Shown here in pieces: positions 34,575 to 42,775 of a stretch of DNA of 64,000 nt. The stretch is from the NCBI GenBank assembly GCA_038210495.1, contig JBBQWR010000007.1:75550-139549 (forward strand). Reading direction: 5' to 3'. The position numbers and the translations under genes are program-made. The notes below the pieces were generated by a model that was not told where the DNA came from, searched no databases, and was given only the letters and a program-made list of their open reading frames with translations. Position 1 is the stretch's first letter. Every line of letters starts with the position of its first letter. The stretch comes from JBBQWR01 sp038210495 (GTDB taxonomy: Bacteria; Planctomycetota; Planctomycetia; Pirellulales; DATAWG01).

Positions 34575-34653
34575 TGGCGACTTCGAGGGGCCCATGTTGC
34601 CCATCTTCAGGCCATAAATGGGTCCGATGTCGCCCCCCGGCGACTTTTTCCTC

Positions 34654-35157
34654 ATGCGTTTTACCCTACTCGATCAAATAACCCGCCTGGAGCCCCACGC
34701 GAGCATCACGGCGGTGAAAGCCTTGGCCCTGGCGGAAGAGTACTTGGCCGATCATTTTCCTTCGTTTCCGGTGATGCCCGGCGTGCTGATGCTCGAGGCA
34801 ATGACTCAAGCCGGCGCCTGGCTGATCCGTGCTGGCGAGGACTTTGCCCATAGCATTGTCGTGCTCCAAGAAGCGCGCAATGTAAAGTACAGCAACTTCG
34901 TCGCGCCGGGCCAAACGCTGACCGTGACCGCCGAAATCACGCATCAAGACGACCGCTACACGAAGTTAAAGGCTCTGGGTACCGTCGCTGGCGAAACGCA
35001 ACTCAGTGCGCGCTTGGTGTTGGTTCGATATAACTTGGCCGACGAAGGTTTAGGCGCGGCAGAGGATGACGCCCGCGTGACGCGGGAAATGCGAAAGCTA
35101 TTCGCGATTTTGAATCGGCCGCTGTCGGTCGCGGCGTCACAAGCCGTTACGCCTTAA
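34654..35157 (+). CDS. FabZ-like (3R)-hydroxyacyl-ACP dehydratase
   Basis: The 167-residue hot-dog-fold protein has the FabZ active-site pair: H34 in ADHFPSFPVMPG and E48 in LMLEAMTQAG. These catalyse water removal from 3-hydroxyacyl-ACP. The start is set at the ATG at 34654 (MRFTLLDQI), where family similarity begins; an upstream ATG at 34618 would add 12 residues. The C-terminal extension (about 30 residues, with DARVTREMRKLF) is unusual. It is followed by an acyl carrier protein and a second FabZ-like gene with the catalytic residues at identical positions, suggesting duplication. Confidence 0.85.
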   Translation: MRFTLLDQITRLEPHASITAVKALALAEEYLADHFPSFPVMPGVLMLEAMTQAGAWLIRAGEDFAHSIVVLQEARNVKYSNFVAPGQTLTVTAEITHQDDRYTKLKALGTVAGETQLSARLVLVRYNLADEGLGAAEDDARVTREMRKLFAILNRPLSVAASQAVTP

Positions 35158-35248
35158 ACTCCGCTCGGATGGGGCGGAGTCCAGGTCGTCCCCAAATAAC
35201 GAAATCATTTTTGATCTAAACGAGATTCCCTACTGGAGGTCCTTGGTG

Positions 35249-35659
35249 ATGGCAGCACTGTCGCAAGAGCAAATTTTCGAAAAGGTTCGCGTCGCGCTCG
35301 TTGATGCGCTGGGAGTCGATGAAGAGGAAGTCACCCCTGAGGCAACCATGGTCGGCGATCTCGGGGCCGAGTCGATCGACTTTCTGGATATCGTCTTTCG
35401 CCTCGAAAAGGCGTTCGATATCAAAATCCCCCGAGGCGAGTTGTTTCCCGAAGACATTCTCAACAATGCCGAATATGTCGTCGACGGTCGCGTGAACCCG
35501 GTCGGACTTGAGCAACTGCACAAGCGGATGCCGTTCGCCGACTTGACGAAATTCAAGCAAAATCCGGTGGTTCAAGATTTCGTGCTCGTGCTCACGGTGC
35601 AGGATCTCGTCCGCTACGTCGAAGGCAAACTCGGCCAAAGCCCAGCGGCCGCCACATAA
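35249..35659 (+). CDS. Acyl carrier protein, long form
   Basis: This ACP carries acyl intermediates on phosphopantetheine attached to a serine. The attachment serine is S42 in GAESIDFLDIVF, and the helix I region EKVRVALVDALGVDEEEVTPE is standard. At 136 residues it is about 55 longer than a typical ACP: after FPEDILNNAEYVVDG there is an inserted segment (NPVGLEQLHKRMPFADLTKF), then the usual TVQDLVRYVEGKL end. The ATG at 35249 follows GGAGG at a suitable distance. It lies between two FabZ-like genes and upstream of a ketosynthase, so it probably serves this cluster specifically. Confidence 0.88.
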   Translation: MAALSQEQIFEKVRVALVDALGVDEEEVTPEATMVGDLGAESIDFLDIVFRLEKAFDIKIPRGELFPEDILNNAEYVVDGRVNPVGLEQLHKRMPFADLTKFKQNPVVQDFVLVLTVQDLVRYVEGKLGQSPAAAT

Positions 35660-35670
35660 TCCAGTGGCCC

Positions 35671-35694
35671 CTTAGCTGCGTCGCTCGCGACGCG
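35671..35694. repeat. TTAGC-GC-TCGCTCGCGACGC repeat, copy 1
   Basis: CTTAGCTGCGTCGCTCGCGA followed by CGCG lies in the ACP-FabZ spacer. Similar words occur at 36271-36294 and 45911-45934. The TCGCTCGCGA core is nearly palindromic. Role unknown. Confidence 0.45.
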
Positions 35695-35710
35695 CCCGTA
35701 GGAACAACCG

Positions 35711-36247
35711 ATGCGCTGGTTTTGGATCGATCGATACACCGAATTTGTCTCGGGTCAGCACGCCACGGCCGTGAAGAGCGTCAGCCTGGCCGAAGATCAC
35801 TTGCACGATCATTTCCCGGGCGCGCCGCTGATGCCCAATTCGCTGGTCCTCGAGGGCATGGCCCAAACGGCCGGGCTACTCGTCGCCCAGAATCAAGGCT
35901 TTCGGTACGAGGTCGTGCTGGCGAAGGTGGCCAAGGTCGAGTTTCACTTTCTCGCTCGGCCCGGGGACACGCTCGTTTATCGAGCCAAGATCGAGGACGC
36001 GAAAGAGGGGGGCTCGTTCACGACCGTGACTAGCCACGTCGGGGATCGACCCCAGGCGAAGGCGGAAATCTTTTTCGCCCACTTGGATCGTCGCGTGAAT
36101 GGCCCGACGATGTTCGAGCCCGAGACGATCATGGGCTGGCTTCGGGCCGTGCGGATGTTCGAAGTCGGTCGCGACGCGGCCGGAAACCGGCTCGTCCCGC
36201 CGAGCTATCCGCCGATGACCGCCACGGCGGGCGCAGGCGCCGGTTGA
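35711..36247 (+). CDS. Second FabZ-like hydroxyacyl-ACP dehydratase
   Basis: The 178-residue hot-dog-fold protein shows H34 in HDHFPGAPLMPN and E48 in LVLEGMAQTAG, the FabZ catalytic pair. Two features differ from canonical FabZ: MPG is replaced by MPN, and the C-terminus carries about 40 extra residues (FEPETIMGWLRAVRMFEVG). It may act on a different chain or form a heteromer with the first FabZ-like protein. The ATG at 35711 begins directly with homologous sequence. Confidence 0.82.
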   Translation: MRWFWIDRYTEFVSGQHATAVKSVSLAEDHLHDHFPGAPLMPNSLVLEGMAQTAGLLVAQNQGFRYEVVLAKVAKVEFHFLARPGDTLVYRAKIEDAKEGGSFTTVTSHVGDRPQAKAEIFFAHLDRRVNGPTMFEPETIMGWLRAVRMFEVGRDAAGNRLVPPSYPPMTATAGAGAG

Positions 36248-36270
36248 TTTATTCCCGCCATCGCCGACAA

Positions 36271-36335
36271 TTTAGCCGCATCGCTCGCGACGCGATTTCC
36301 TGGCGGTCGAGCGGGTTGCAAGCAACGCGGCTAAA
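36271..36335. repeat. Hairpin-flanked TTAGCCGC repeat, copy 2
   Basis: TTTAGCCGC (36271-36279) pairs exactly with GCGGCTAAA (36327-36335), enclosing TCGCTCGCGACGCG. The structure lies 19 bp before the FabF-like start. It has no T-run, so it is not a classical terminator. Confidence 0.5.
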
Positions 36336-36353
36336 GTCAACGAGAATCAATCC

Positions 36354-37637
36354 ATGAAACGGCGAATTGTTGTCACCGGCGTCGGTTGCGTCACTCCGCT
36401 GGGAACCTCGGTCCCGCAGGTCTGGAGCGCCCTATTGCGTGGCGATTCGGGGGTCGGACCGACCACCGTGTTTGACGCCAAAAACTTTCCTACCCGCATC
36501 TCGGCCGAAGTTCGCAATTGGAGTGTCGCCGACATTGGCGAGAACCCGGCCCATTGGAAGTATCGCGGCCGGCACACGGCGTTCGCCGCTGGCGCCGCCA
36601 AGCAAGCCGTCGACGACGCCGGGCTCAAAGACGCCGCCATCGATCCGACTCGCTGGGGTGTCTACCTTGGCAGCGGCGAGGGCCAGCAGGACTTCAACCA
36701 TTTTACGATGATGATGACGGCCGCGCTCCGCGGTCCCGAATTCGATTTGGCCAAGTTCAGCCGGGCCGGTCTGGAGACATTGCACCCGATCGCCGAGCTC
36801 GAGCAGGAACCAAACATGCCAGCCGGCCATTTGGCCAGCATGTTCAACGCCCAGGGCCCCAATTCCAATTGCCTCACCGCCTGTGCCGCCAGTAGTCAGG
36901 CGATCGGCGAAGCAGCCGAGATCATTCGCCGCGGCGACGCCGACATCATGCTCTCCGGCGGCGCGCACAGCATGATTCATCCGTTCGGCGTCACGGGCTT
37001 CAACTTGCTCACCGCGCTGAGCACGCGCAACGATGAGCCCGGCAAGGCCTCGCGCCCGTTCGACAAGGATCGCGACGGCTTCGTGCTCGGCGAAGGCGCG
37101 GCGATGGTTATTCTCGAAGAGCACGACCATGCTCGACGTCGCGGCGCCAAAATTTACGGCGAACTCTTGGGCTACGGCTCGACGGCCGATGCGTTTCGCA
37201 TCACGGACACGCATCCCGAGGGACGAGGCGCCGCGAGTTGCATCCGCATGGCGCTGGAAGACGCACGGTTGGGGCTCGAAGACATTCACTATATCAATGC
37301 CCACGGCACGAGCACGTCGGTCAATGACAAGGTCGAGACGCTGGCGATTAAGACCGTATTCGGTCAACGGGCGTACAAGATTCCGGTCTCAAGCACCAAA
37401 AGCATGTTAGGCCACTTGATCGCGGCCGCGGGCGCGACCGAGATGATCATCTGCTTGATGGCAATTCGCGACAACGCCCTGCCGCCGACGATTAATTACG
37501 ACACGCCGGACCCGGATTGCGATCTGGACTATGTGCCCAACGAAGCCCGTCAGGCGACTTGCCGCTACGCTCTAAGCAACAGCTTCGGCTTCGGCGGGCA
37601 GAATGTGGCGCTAATCGTGGGGCGCTACGACGGATAA
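36354..37637 (+). CDS. FabF-like beta-ketoacyl-ACP synthase
   Basis: This enzyme condenses malonyl-ACP with acyl-ACP to lengthen chains. The 427-residue thiolase-fold protein keeps the full Cys-His-His triad: C177 in LTACAASSQ, H317 in INAHGTST and H354 in KSMLGHLIAA. Compared with E. coli FabF it has a longer loop at about 110-160 (HFTMMMTAALRGPEF...), which may alter partner choice. The N-terminal RRIVVTGVGCVTPLG confirms the ATG at 36354. It ends the four-gene cluster. Confidence 0.93.
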   Translation: MKRRIVVTGVGCVTPLGTSVPQVWSALLRGDSGVGPTTVFDAKNFPTRISAEVRNWSVADIGENPAHWKYRGRHTAFAAGAAKQAVDDAGLKDAAIDPTRWGVYLGSGEGQQDFNHFTMMMTAALRGPEFDLAKFSRAGLETLHPIAELEQEPNMPAGHLASMFNAQGPNSNCLTACAASSQAIGEAAEIIRRGDADIMLSGGAHSMIHPFGVTGFNLLTALSTRNDEPGKASRPFDKDRDGFVLGEGAAMVILEEHDHARRRGAKIYGELLGYGSTADAFRITDTHPEGRGAASCIRMALEDARLGLEDIHYINAHGTSTSVNDKVETLAIKTVFGQRAYKIPVSSTKSMLGHLIAAAGATEMIICLMAIRDNALPPTINYDTPDPDCDLDYVPNEARQATCRYALSNSFGFGGQNVALIVGRYDG

Positions 37638-37664
37638 AAGGGGCTAGGCGTGGTGCGGCTTTAG

Positions 37665-37683
37665 CCCCGGCGAGTCGCCGGGG
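37665..37683. terminator. Hairpin downstream of the FabF-like gene
   Basis: CCCCGGCGAGTCGCCGGGG is a near-perfect stem with a small loop, 28 bp after the FabF-like stop codon. No T-run follows, so intrinsic termination is uncertain; it may instead be a dispersed palindromic repeat. Confidence 0.4.
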
Positions 37684-37742
37684 ACCAGTCGGTGGGATAA
37701 TTTCCACCCGACCTCGCTCGCAGCGCCCCGTCTTTTTTCAAA

Positions 37743-38111
37743 CTACGGTCCGATGCTCGGCGGATTGGCGGCCAAGAAATCGCGTGGGCCGCGATTCGAG
37801 TAGTACGGATAAGCGACGCCGGCTGTCGGAGGCCCTTCCTGACCGACATACGTGCCACCTTCACCACGCGGTAGCGGATGATGGGCGTAATCCCCTTGGC
37901 CTCCCGCGCCGCATTGGCCATTGGCGCAACCGCCGCCGCCGTTGTTGGCACCGCCGCCACACGAGTCGCAGCCGCCGCCATTGCAACCGCCGCCGTTGCA
38001 ACTTCCGCCGCCATACGGACGATGGGCGGCGAACATCCGGTCGCCAATTTCGCAACCCGTGCTGAGCGACAGAATCACAACACCGATTAGACCCAGAAGT
38101 GCGTTTCGCAT
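37743..38111 (-). CDS. Glycine/cysteine-rich putative lipoprotein
   Basis: From the ATG at 38111 the 122-residue product has a signal segment ending LSLSTGC, consistent with a lipobox. It is followed by GDRMFAAHRPYGGG and a striking tract of repeats built on CNGGG, CDSCGGG and NGGGGC. The C-terminal part is proline/tyrosine-rich and includes a GPRDFLAANPPSIGP tail. No enzyme motif is present. The cysteine repeats could bind metal or cross-link at the cell surface; that is speculation. A longer reading from 38183 exists but lacks signal-peptide character. Confidence 0.6.
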   Translation of the reverse strand: MRNALLGLIGVVILSLSTGCEIGDRMFAAHRPYGGGSCNGGGCNGGGCDSCGGGANNGGGGCANGQCGAGGQGDYAHHPLPRGEGGTYVGQEGPPTAGVAYPYYSNRGPRDFLAANPPSIGP

Positions 38112-38370
38112 GTGAGCTATTTCCATGCAGTTATGTGGTGAGAGTCGGCGAAGATCGCCGCTCGCGTTGACAGCGAATTCCAAGAGTTAGCTTGCAGCCG
38201 TTCGGTTCGATGGAACCGAATTGACTCGGCCAGTCGGCTGAGATTCAGTCGCCCGATAAGCTGTATCGGCGTCACATTTGGAAGAATCCAACAAATCGTC
38301 AAAACCGACGGCGGTTGACGTGTCGGAAAATTAGCCCCGAGCGGCTGCGGAGCGATGCTAGCGGCCGCAA

Positions 38371-38862
38371 TTAGCCGCGCGGATAATCGAACATCATCGG
38401 CGGCAGCGGCGCCCGTTCTCGGCGAGCGCCGATCGCGCGGGCAGTCAACACAACAGCCGCGCCTGAAACGAGCAATGCGCCGGCCATCGCTAGAGCAATC
38501 CCGCCAATTCCCATCTGGCCAAACCAACCTCGACGACTGGCGCGAGCGGAGTCGTTTTCGGTATTTGTTTTGGCGACCGCGAGCGAAGCGGCCTGCTGCT
38601 GCTTTTCCTGTTCCGCCATCATTCGGCGCCTGACCGATTCCGTCAGTACCATCTGCTGCGAGCCATAGGTTTGAGCGGCCCTTTCGGTGATCGAATTCGC
38701 TCCCGGCTCAGAGTCGTTGATATTCAGAATATCATCCAAGGATCGCGCTTCTTGCCGATTGCCGAACCCGTTATCGGCGCCGCGCGCGCAAGGCAGGCCT
38801 GCCATTAAAACAGCGACCAGGGGAAGAACTGCCCCAAAGACAACCCGCGTCGATCTAGACAC
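38371..38862 (-). CDS. Uncharacterised exported protein with C-terminal membrane anchor
   Basis: The product (about 163 residues) has an N-terminal signal peptide (VVFGAVLPLVAVLMAGLPCARG), a polar middle with a Q/E/K-rich helix (MMAEQEKQQQAASLAVAKT) and a C-terminal membrane helix (GIGGIALAMAGALLVSGAAVVLTA) followed by arginines. The GTG at 38862 has AGGAGA six bases upstream and is preferred to the TTG at 38868. Family not recognised. Confidence 0.6.
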   Translation of the reverse strand: MSRSTRVVFGAVLPLVAVLMAGLPCARGADNGFGNRQEARSLDDILNINDSEPGANSITERAAQTYGSQQMVLTESVRRRMMAEQEKQQQAASLAVAKTNTENDSARASRRGWFGQMGIGGIALAMAGALLVSGAAVVLTARAIGARRERAPLPPMMFDYPRG

Positions 38863-38868
38863 TAGCAA

Positions 38869-39203
38869 TCTCCTGTCATCTTGGCTGACAAGCCCCGAGC
38901 GGCCAAACCGGTCGTCAGGTCCTGCGCAAATTCGCCGATGTGATTCGCAAATTAAGGGATTCCCCGACTATATCCGAATTCGCGGTTGTGTCAACAAATC
39001 AGTGACAGCCACACCAGGCGTCTCACAAAAATGGTGAAAGCGGTTCGCATGAAGCGGTTTTTCATAGGCCGAAGTTGACAAACGCTGGGAAATCATCCAG
39101 CTTAGGCTATGTAGCCCCACCTACTTGGAGGTCGCGTTTCCCCCAGCCGGCGAGCGGTCCCGCTTGCCTCTGCGCCTCCCGCCCCGTCCCATCTCACTGG
39201 AAA
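38869..39203. other. Intergenic region, divergent promoters expected
   Basis: These 335 bp separate two divergent genes. TTGACA occurs at 39075-39080 pointing to the PQQ-type gene, but no good -10 hexamer lies at 16-18 bp. There is a short direct repeat AAGCGGTT at about 39039 and 39053. No gene or RNA structure is supported. Confidence 0.3.
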
Positions 39204-40796
39204 ATGAGTTGTCGCATGCGCCAAGTGTTAATGCTCGTTTGCGGAATCGGTTTGCTATCCCCTGCCACGGCGCCGCAATGCATTGCCGCCGATTGGCCTC
39301 AATGGGGCGGCACACTCGACCGCAACATGGTTTCCGACGCGAAGGGGCTGCCCGTCAAATTTGAGCCTTCCGGCAAGACCGATCCGAAAAAGAGCGGCGT
39401 GAAATGGTCGGTTAAGCTGGGCTCGCATACCTATGGCAATCCGGTGATCTCGGGCGGAAAAATCTTCGTCGGCACGAACAACGCCTCCCCTCGCGACCCA
39501 AAATACTCTGGCGATCGAAATGTGCTGATGTGCTTCGACGAGCAGGACGGCCGATTTCTCTGGCAACTGGCTGTCTCCAAAGTGCAGGGCGAGGCCGACT
39601 ATCACGAACTTGGCATCTGCTCCTCCCCCACGATCGAAGGCAACCGGGTCTATACCGTGACCAGCCACTGCGAGATTTTGTGCCTCGACACCGAGGGGCT
39701 GGCCAACGGCAACGACGGGCCGTTTCGCGACGAGGCCCAGTACTTGGCCAAGCCGCTGGAGCACAAACTCGAAATCCGTAAGGACGGCCCGATCGTGAAA
39801 TTGACGCCCGGGCCGCCCATCAAGCTTGGCCCGACCGACGCCGACATCTTCTGGCGCTACGACTTGCTCACGGAGCAAAAAGTTTGGCCCCACGACGCAA
39901 CTAGTTGTTCCAGTTTGGTCTACGGCGATCTGGTCTACTTTGGTACATGCAATGCAAGAACAGACCACAAGTATGTGCCGTATACCAACGCTCGATCGCT
40001 CATCGCGCTCGATAAAATCACCGGCAAGCTCGTCGCTGTGGACGACGCCGATGCAAGCAAGGGAATTTTTCACGGTTCGTGGTCAAGCCCGTCGCTGGGA
40101 GTGGTCAATGGTCGGCCGCTGATCTTCTACGGCGGTGGCGACGGCCGATGTTATGCGTTCGATCCGAAACCGGTCCCTAACGACGACCCGAGCAAGCCGG
40201 CCATTCTCAAGAACATTTGGACGTGCGATTGCAATCCGGTCGAATATCGCGCCAAAGACGACAAACCGATTGCTTACCGCGCCAAAAAGGGACCGAGCGA
40301 GATCATCGGCACGCCCGTCTGCTACAAAAATCGGGTTTACGTCGCGATCGGCCAAGACCCCAATCACGGCACGGGGATTGGCTGCGTGACCTGCATCGAC
40401 GCGACGAAAACGGGCGAGATTTCCGAGTCGGGCAAAATCTGGGAATTTAAGGACATGGACCGTTCGCTCTCAACCGTGTCGATCGCCGACGGACTGCTGT
40501 ACGTCGCCGATTACAGCGGCACGGTGCATTGCCTCGACCTCGACTCTGGCAAACAGGTCTGGAAACACGACACGCAGTCGTACATGTGGGGCAGCACGCT
40601 GGTGGCCGATGGAAAAGTCTATTTCGGTGATACCACGGGCACACTCTGGATTCTCGCCGCCGGTCGCGAAAAAAAGGTGCTCAATAAAATCGTCCTCGAT
40701 GCGACGATTTACCAAACTCCGGTTGTGGCCAATGGCGTGCTGTACGTCACCGACGAGCAGCGGATGTACGCGGTTCCGCTCGTCGATCAAAAGTAA
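39204..40796 (+). CDS. Exported PQQ-type beta-propeller protein
   Basis: The product is about 530 residues. It has a signal peptide (MRQVLMLVCGIGLLSPATA) followed by ADWPQWGG, the usual opening of planctomycete propellers, then repeated blades with W-docking features: GDRNVLMCFDEQDGRFLWQL, SLIALDKITGKLVAVD, DGLLYVADYSGTVHCLDLDSG and VYFGDTTGTLWIL. Such proteins can be quinoprotein-like or purely structural; no calcium or PQQ ligands can be confirmed. The ATG at 39204 is preferred to the frame opening at 39075 because the signal peptide begins there; an ATG at 39216 is also possible. Confidence 0.85.
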   Translation: MSCRMRQVLMLVCGIGLLSPATAPQCIAADWPQWGGTLDRNMVSDAKGLPVKFEPSGKTDPKKSGVKWSVKLGSHTYGNPVISGGKIFVGTNNASPRDPKYSGDRNVLMCFDEQDGRFLWQLAVSKVQGEADYHELGICSSPTIEGNRVYTVTSHCEILCLDTEGLANGNDGPFRDEAQYLAKPLEHKLEIRKDGPIVKLTPGPPIKLGPTDADIFWRYDLLTEQKVWPHDATSCSSLVYGDLVYFGTCNARTDHKYVPYTNARSLIALDKITGKLVAVDDADASKGIFHGSWSSPSLGVVNGRPLIFYGGGDGRCYAFDPKPVPNDDPSKPAILKNIWTCDCNPVEYRAKDDKPIAYRAKKGPSEIIGTPVCYKNRVYVAIGQDPNHGTGIGCVTCIDATKTGEISESGKIWEFKDMDRSLSTVSIADGLLYVADYSGTVHCLDLDSGKQVWKHDTQSYMWGSTLVADGKVYFGDTTGTLWILAAGREKKVLNKIVLDATIYQTPVVANGVLYVTDEQRMYAVPLVDQK

Positions 40797-40898
40797 ACCG
40801 GCGGCCGAGACCAGCGTCGTCCATGGCGCTCGCCTATCGGCGAAGCTTCGAGAAGTGGGACCGGTCACGGCGACGACGGCGGTCATCGAGCGGCGGCG

Positions 40899-42095
40899 TC
40901 AGCCGCCAAACAGCGCAATGCTCGCCGTGAAGCCGTGCAGGAAATTTTTGCCGCCGATGGGGCCTAGCTCGCCTTGCGCGAAGAATCCGGCGACCGGAAT
41001 TTCTCCGAGAACGTCGCGGATGCACTCCACGTCGTGATGGGGCTCGGAGAATAGCCGAGTCCCGCGGCCATTGCACGTGAACAGCAGCGCGCCAGCCGGC
41101 GGCGTCGAACGGTCGGTCGCCGCCAACAGCGACCGCAAATCTTCGTCCGCCGTGTGAGCGTCGCGGATGTGGAACTGCACCGTTTGGCCGACTCGCACGC
41201 GATCGGCGATCGCGATGGCGCCTGTTTTCGGATCAGCGCCAACCACGTTGCGGACGAGAAAGTCGCCCCGTTGAAATTGGTCCTGGTATTCGTTGATGAC
41301 CAGTCCAACGTGCAAACCCTGTCGCACGAGCTGTTGTTCGCTGGCCGTTAGCTCCGAATACGCTCCTTGCAATCGGGCCAGGGCCGGCGCCGCGCCCAAC
41401 TCGAGGATGACATTGCCGTCGGCCTTGGTGATTACCATTGGGTGTCCGATTGGGCGGCAGCCTTGCGACACGACGGCCCGAATGCGCGCGGCGCCTTCGA
41501 GCAGCACGGCGACGGCGCCGTCGTTATAAAGCTGTCGGCCCAGCATCAGGCGATTTTCGCCCGGCCGCATGGCCCCACTCGCCATTCCGCCCAGCACGCG
41601 GGCGCCGGGATGGTCTTCATTGATTCGCCCGATCAGCTCGTCGGCAGCAAACGTGAACGGATCGGCCAGGCACAGCATCGCCGCGTCGGCGGACCACTGC
41701 GGCGGCAGATCGATTGGCCAACCGGTGAACGCCGCTCCTTCGCTCGTCCGTGCATATTGAAGTCGGATCGGCGTGATCCGGGCGCCCGGCAGATGGGCGA
41801 GCCAGATCGCCACGGCCGGCTGCTGCTCGATCTCGCGCTCTGGTCCGACGATCGATTCGCCCGTGCAGGCGAGCACCGACTCGGTTTGCAGTCGATCGAC
41901 CAGCCGAGCGCCGAGTTGCTCCCAGCCGGCGCCATATTGGCTAGATACGAAGACCATCGCCAAGTCGCACGAGCCTTGCAGTTTGCTCGTCGCGACATCG
42001 ATGGCTTCGCCGACCGCCGCCGCCAACTCGGGCAAAGTCGACATGGCTGCGGCGCAGCCGACTCGCACGGAATGAGTCGCATCGGTCGCGGACAT
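40899..42095 (-). CDS. FIST domain (FIST_N/FIST_C) sensory protein
   Basis: FIST proteins are sensory modules proposed to bind small molecules such as amino acids. The 398-residue protein has FIST_N features (LAMVFVSSQYGAGWEQLGARL, LACTGESIVGPEREIE and ARVLGGMASGAM) and a FIST_C domain ending GALLFTCNGRGTRLF, DVECIRDVLGEIPVAGFFAQGE, LHGFTASIALF. No fused kinase or cyclase is present, so it is the free-standing type. It starts 9 bp after the RidA stop on the same strand, so the two probably form an operon. Confidence 0.88.
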   Translation of the reverse strand: MSATDATHSVRVGCAAAMSTLPELAAAVGEAIDVATSKLQGSCDLAMVFVSSQYGAGWEQLGARLVDRLQTESVLACTGESIVGPEREIEQQPAVAIWLAHLPGARITPIRLQYARTSEGAAFTGWPIDLPPQWSADAAMLCLADPFTFAADELIGRINEDHPGARVLGGMASGAMRPGENRLMLGRQLYNDGAVAVLLEGAARIRAVVSQGCRPIGHPMVITKADGNVILELGAAPALARLQGAYSELTASEQQLVRQGLHVGLVINEYQDQFQRGDFLVRNVVGADPKTGAIAIADRVRVGQTVQFHIRDAHTADEDLRSLLAATDRSTPPAGALLFTCNGRGTRLFSEPHHDVECIRDVLGEIPVAGFFAQGELGPIGGKNFLHGFTASIALFGG

Positions 42096-42104
42096 GGATC
42101 GGCC

Positions 42105-42569
42105 TTAGTTTTCCAGCTCGAAAATCGCTTCGACTTCCACCGCCATGTTTCCCGGCAGCGACACGGCGCCAACGGCGCTCCGGGCGCCCACGCCGCTGTC
42201 CATTCCAAAGACCTCGGCCATCAACTCGCTGAATCCGTTGATCACGGCCGGATGCTGATGGAACTCCGGCGTGCAATTGACCAGCCCCAGCGTTTTGACG
42301 AGCCGGCGAATCTCGTTCAGGCCGCCGAGATAATGCCGCAGCGTGGCCAACATCGCGAGGCCGACCTGCCGGGCCGCTTTCTTGCCGGCGTCCAAATCGA
42401 GATCGGCCCCCACACGGCCGAGGATCAGCGTCTTGTCCAAGCGCAGCGGCCCATGACCAGACACATACACCAGATTCTGAACCTGCACGATCGGTTTGTA
42501 GACGCCTTGCGGACTGGGCACATGCGGCAACTCGAGTTTCAGCTCGACAATCTTCTCTTCCGCGTTCAT
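42105..42569 (-). CDS. RidA family enamine/imine deaminase-like protein
   Basis: RidA proteins hydrolyse reactive enamines formed by PLP enzymes. The 154-residue protein belongs to the longer RidA subgroup, with VQVQNLVYVSGHGPL near residues 26-40 and a C-terminal SAVGAVSLPGNMAVEVEAIFEL containing the conserved arginine immediately before it. Subunits form trimers in known members. It precedes the FIST gene by 9 bp. The relatives of this subgroup do not all have deaminase activity, so substrate is uncertain. Confidence 0.88.
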   Translation of the reverse strand: MNAEEKIVELKLELPHVPSPQGVYKPIVQVQNLVYVSGHGPLRLDKTLILGRVGADLDLDAGKKAARQVGLAMLATLRHYLGGLNEIRRLVKTLGLVNCTPEFHQHPAVINGFSELMAEVFGMDSGVGARSAVGAVSLPGNMAVEVEAIFELEN

Positions 42570-42657
42570 GACAGGCGGCTACCCGTGTTTGGAAACAAAT
42601 AGATGAGCAACTAGCCCTACGATATCCGTTTGAATCGGCAATGGGTAGATGGGGAGC

Positions 42658-42770
42658 GTGGCGAGTGGCGAGTCGAACGGTTTAACCGCGAGGCGCTTCA
42701 CTCCCGTCTCCCGTCTCCCGTCTCCCGTCTCCCGTCTCCCGACTCCCGACTCCCGACTCCCGTCTCTCGA
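42658..42770. repeat. Heptamer tandem array (CTCCCGT/CTCCCGA)10 with GTGGCGA pair
   Basis: GTGGCGA is repeated at 42658-42671. From 42701 to 42770 ten consecutive 7-bp units follow: five CTCCCGT, three CTCCCGA, one CTCCCGT and one CTCTCGA. It ends 5 bp before the stop codon of the glycosyltransferase gene. It is the longest heptamer array in the window. Confidence 0.85.
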
Positions 42771-42775
42771 CTTTC

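Noticed and set aside
41367..42602. Open frame of about 410 codons opposite the FIST and RidA genes
   Set aside because: It lies antisense to two recognisable genes and has arginine/histidine-rich composition typical of a shadow frame.
42701..42770. CRISPR-like periodic array
   Set aside because: The unit is 7 bp with no spacers and no cas genes nearby, so it is a short tandem repeat.
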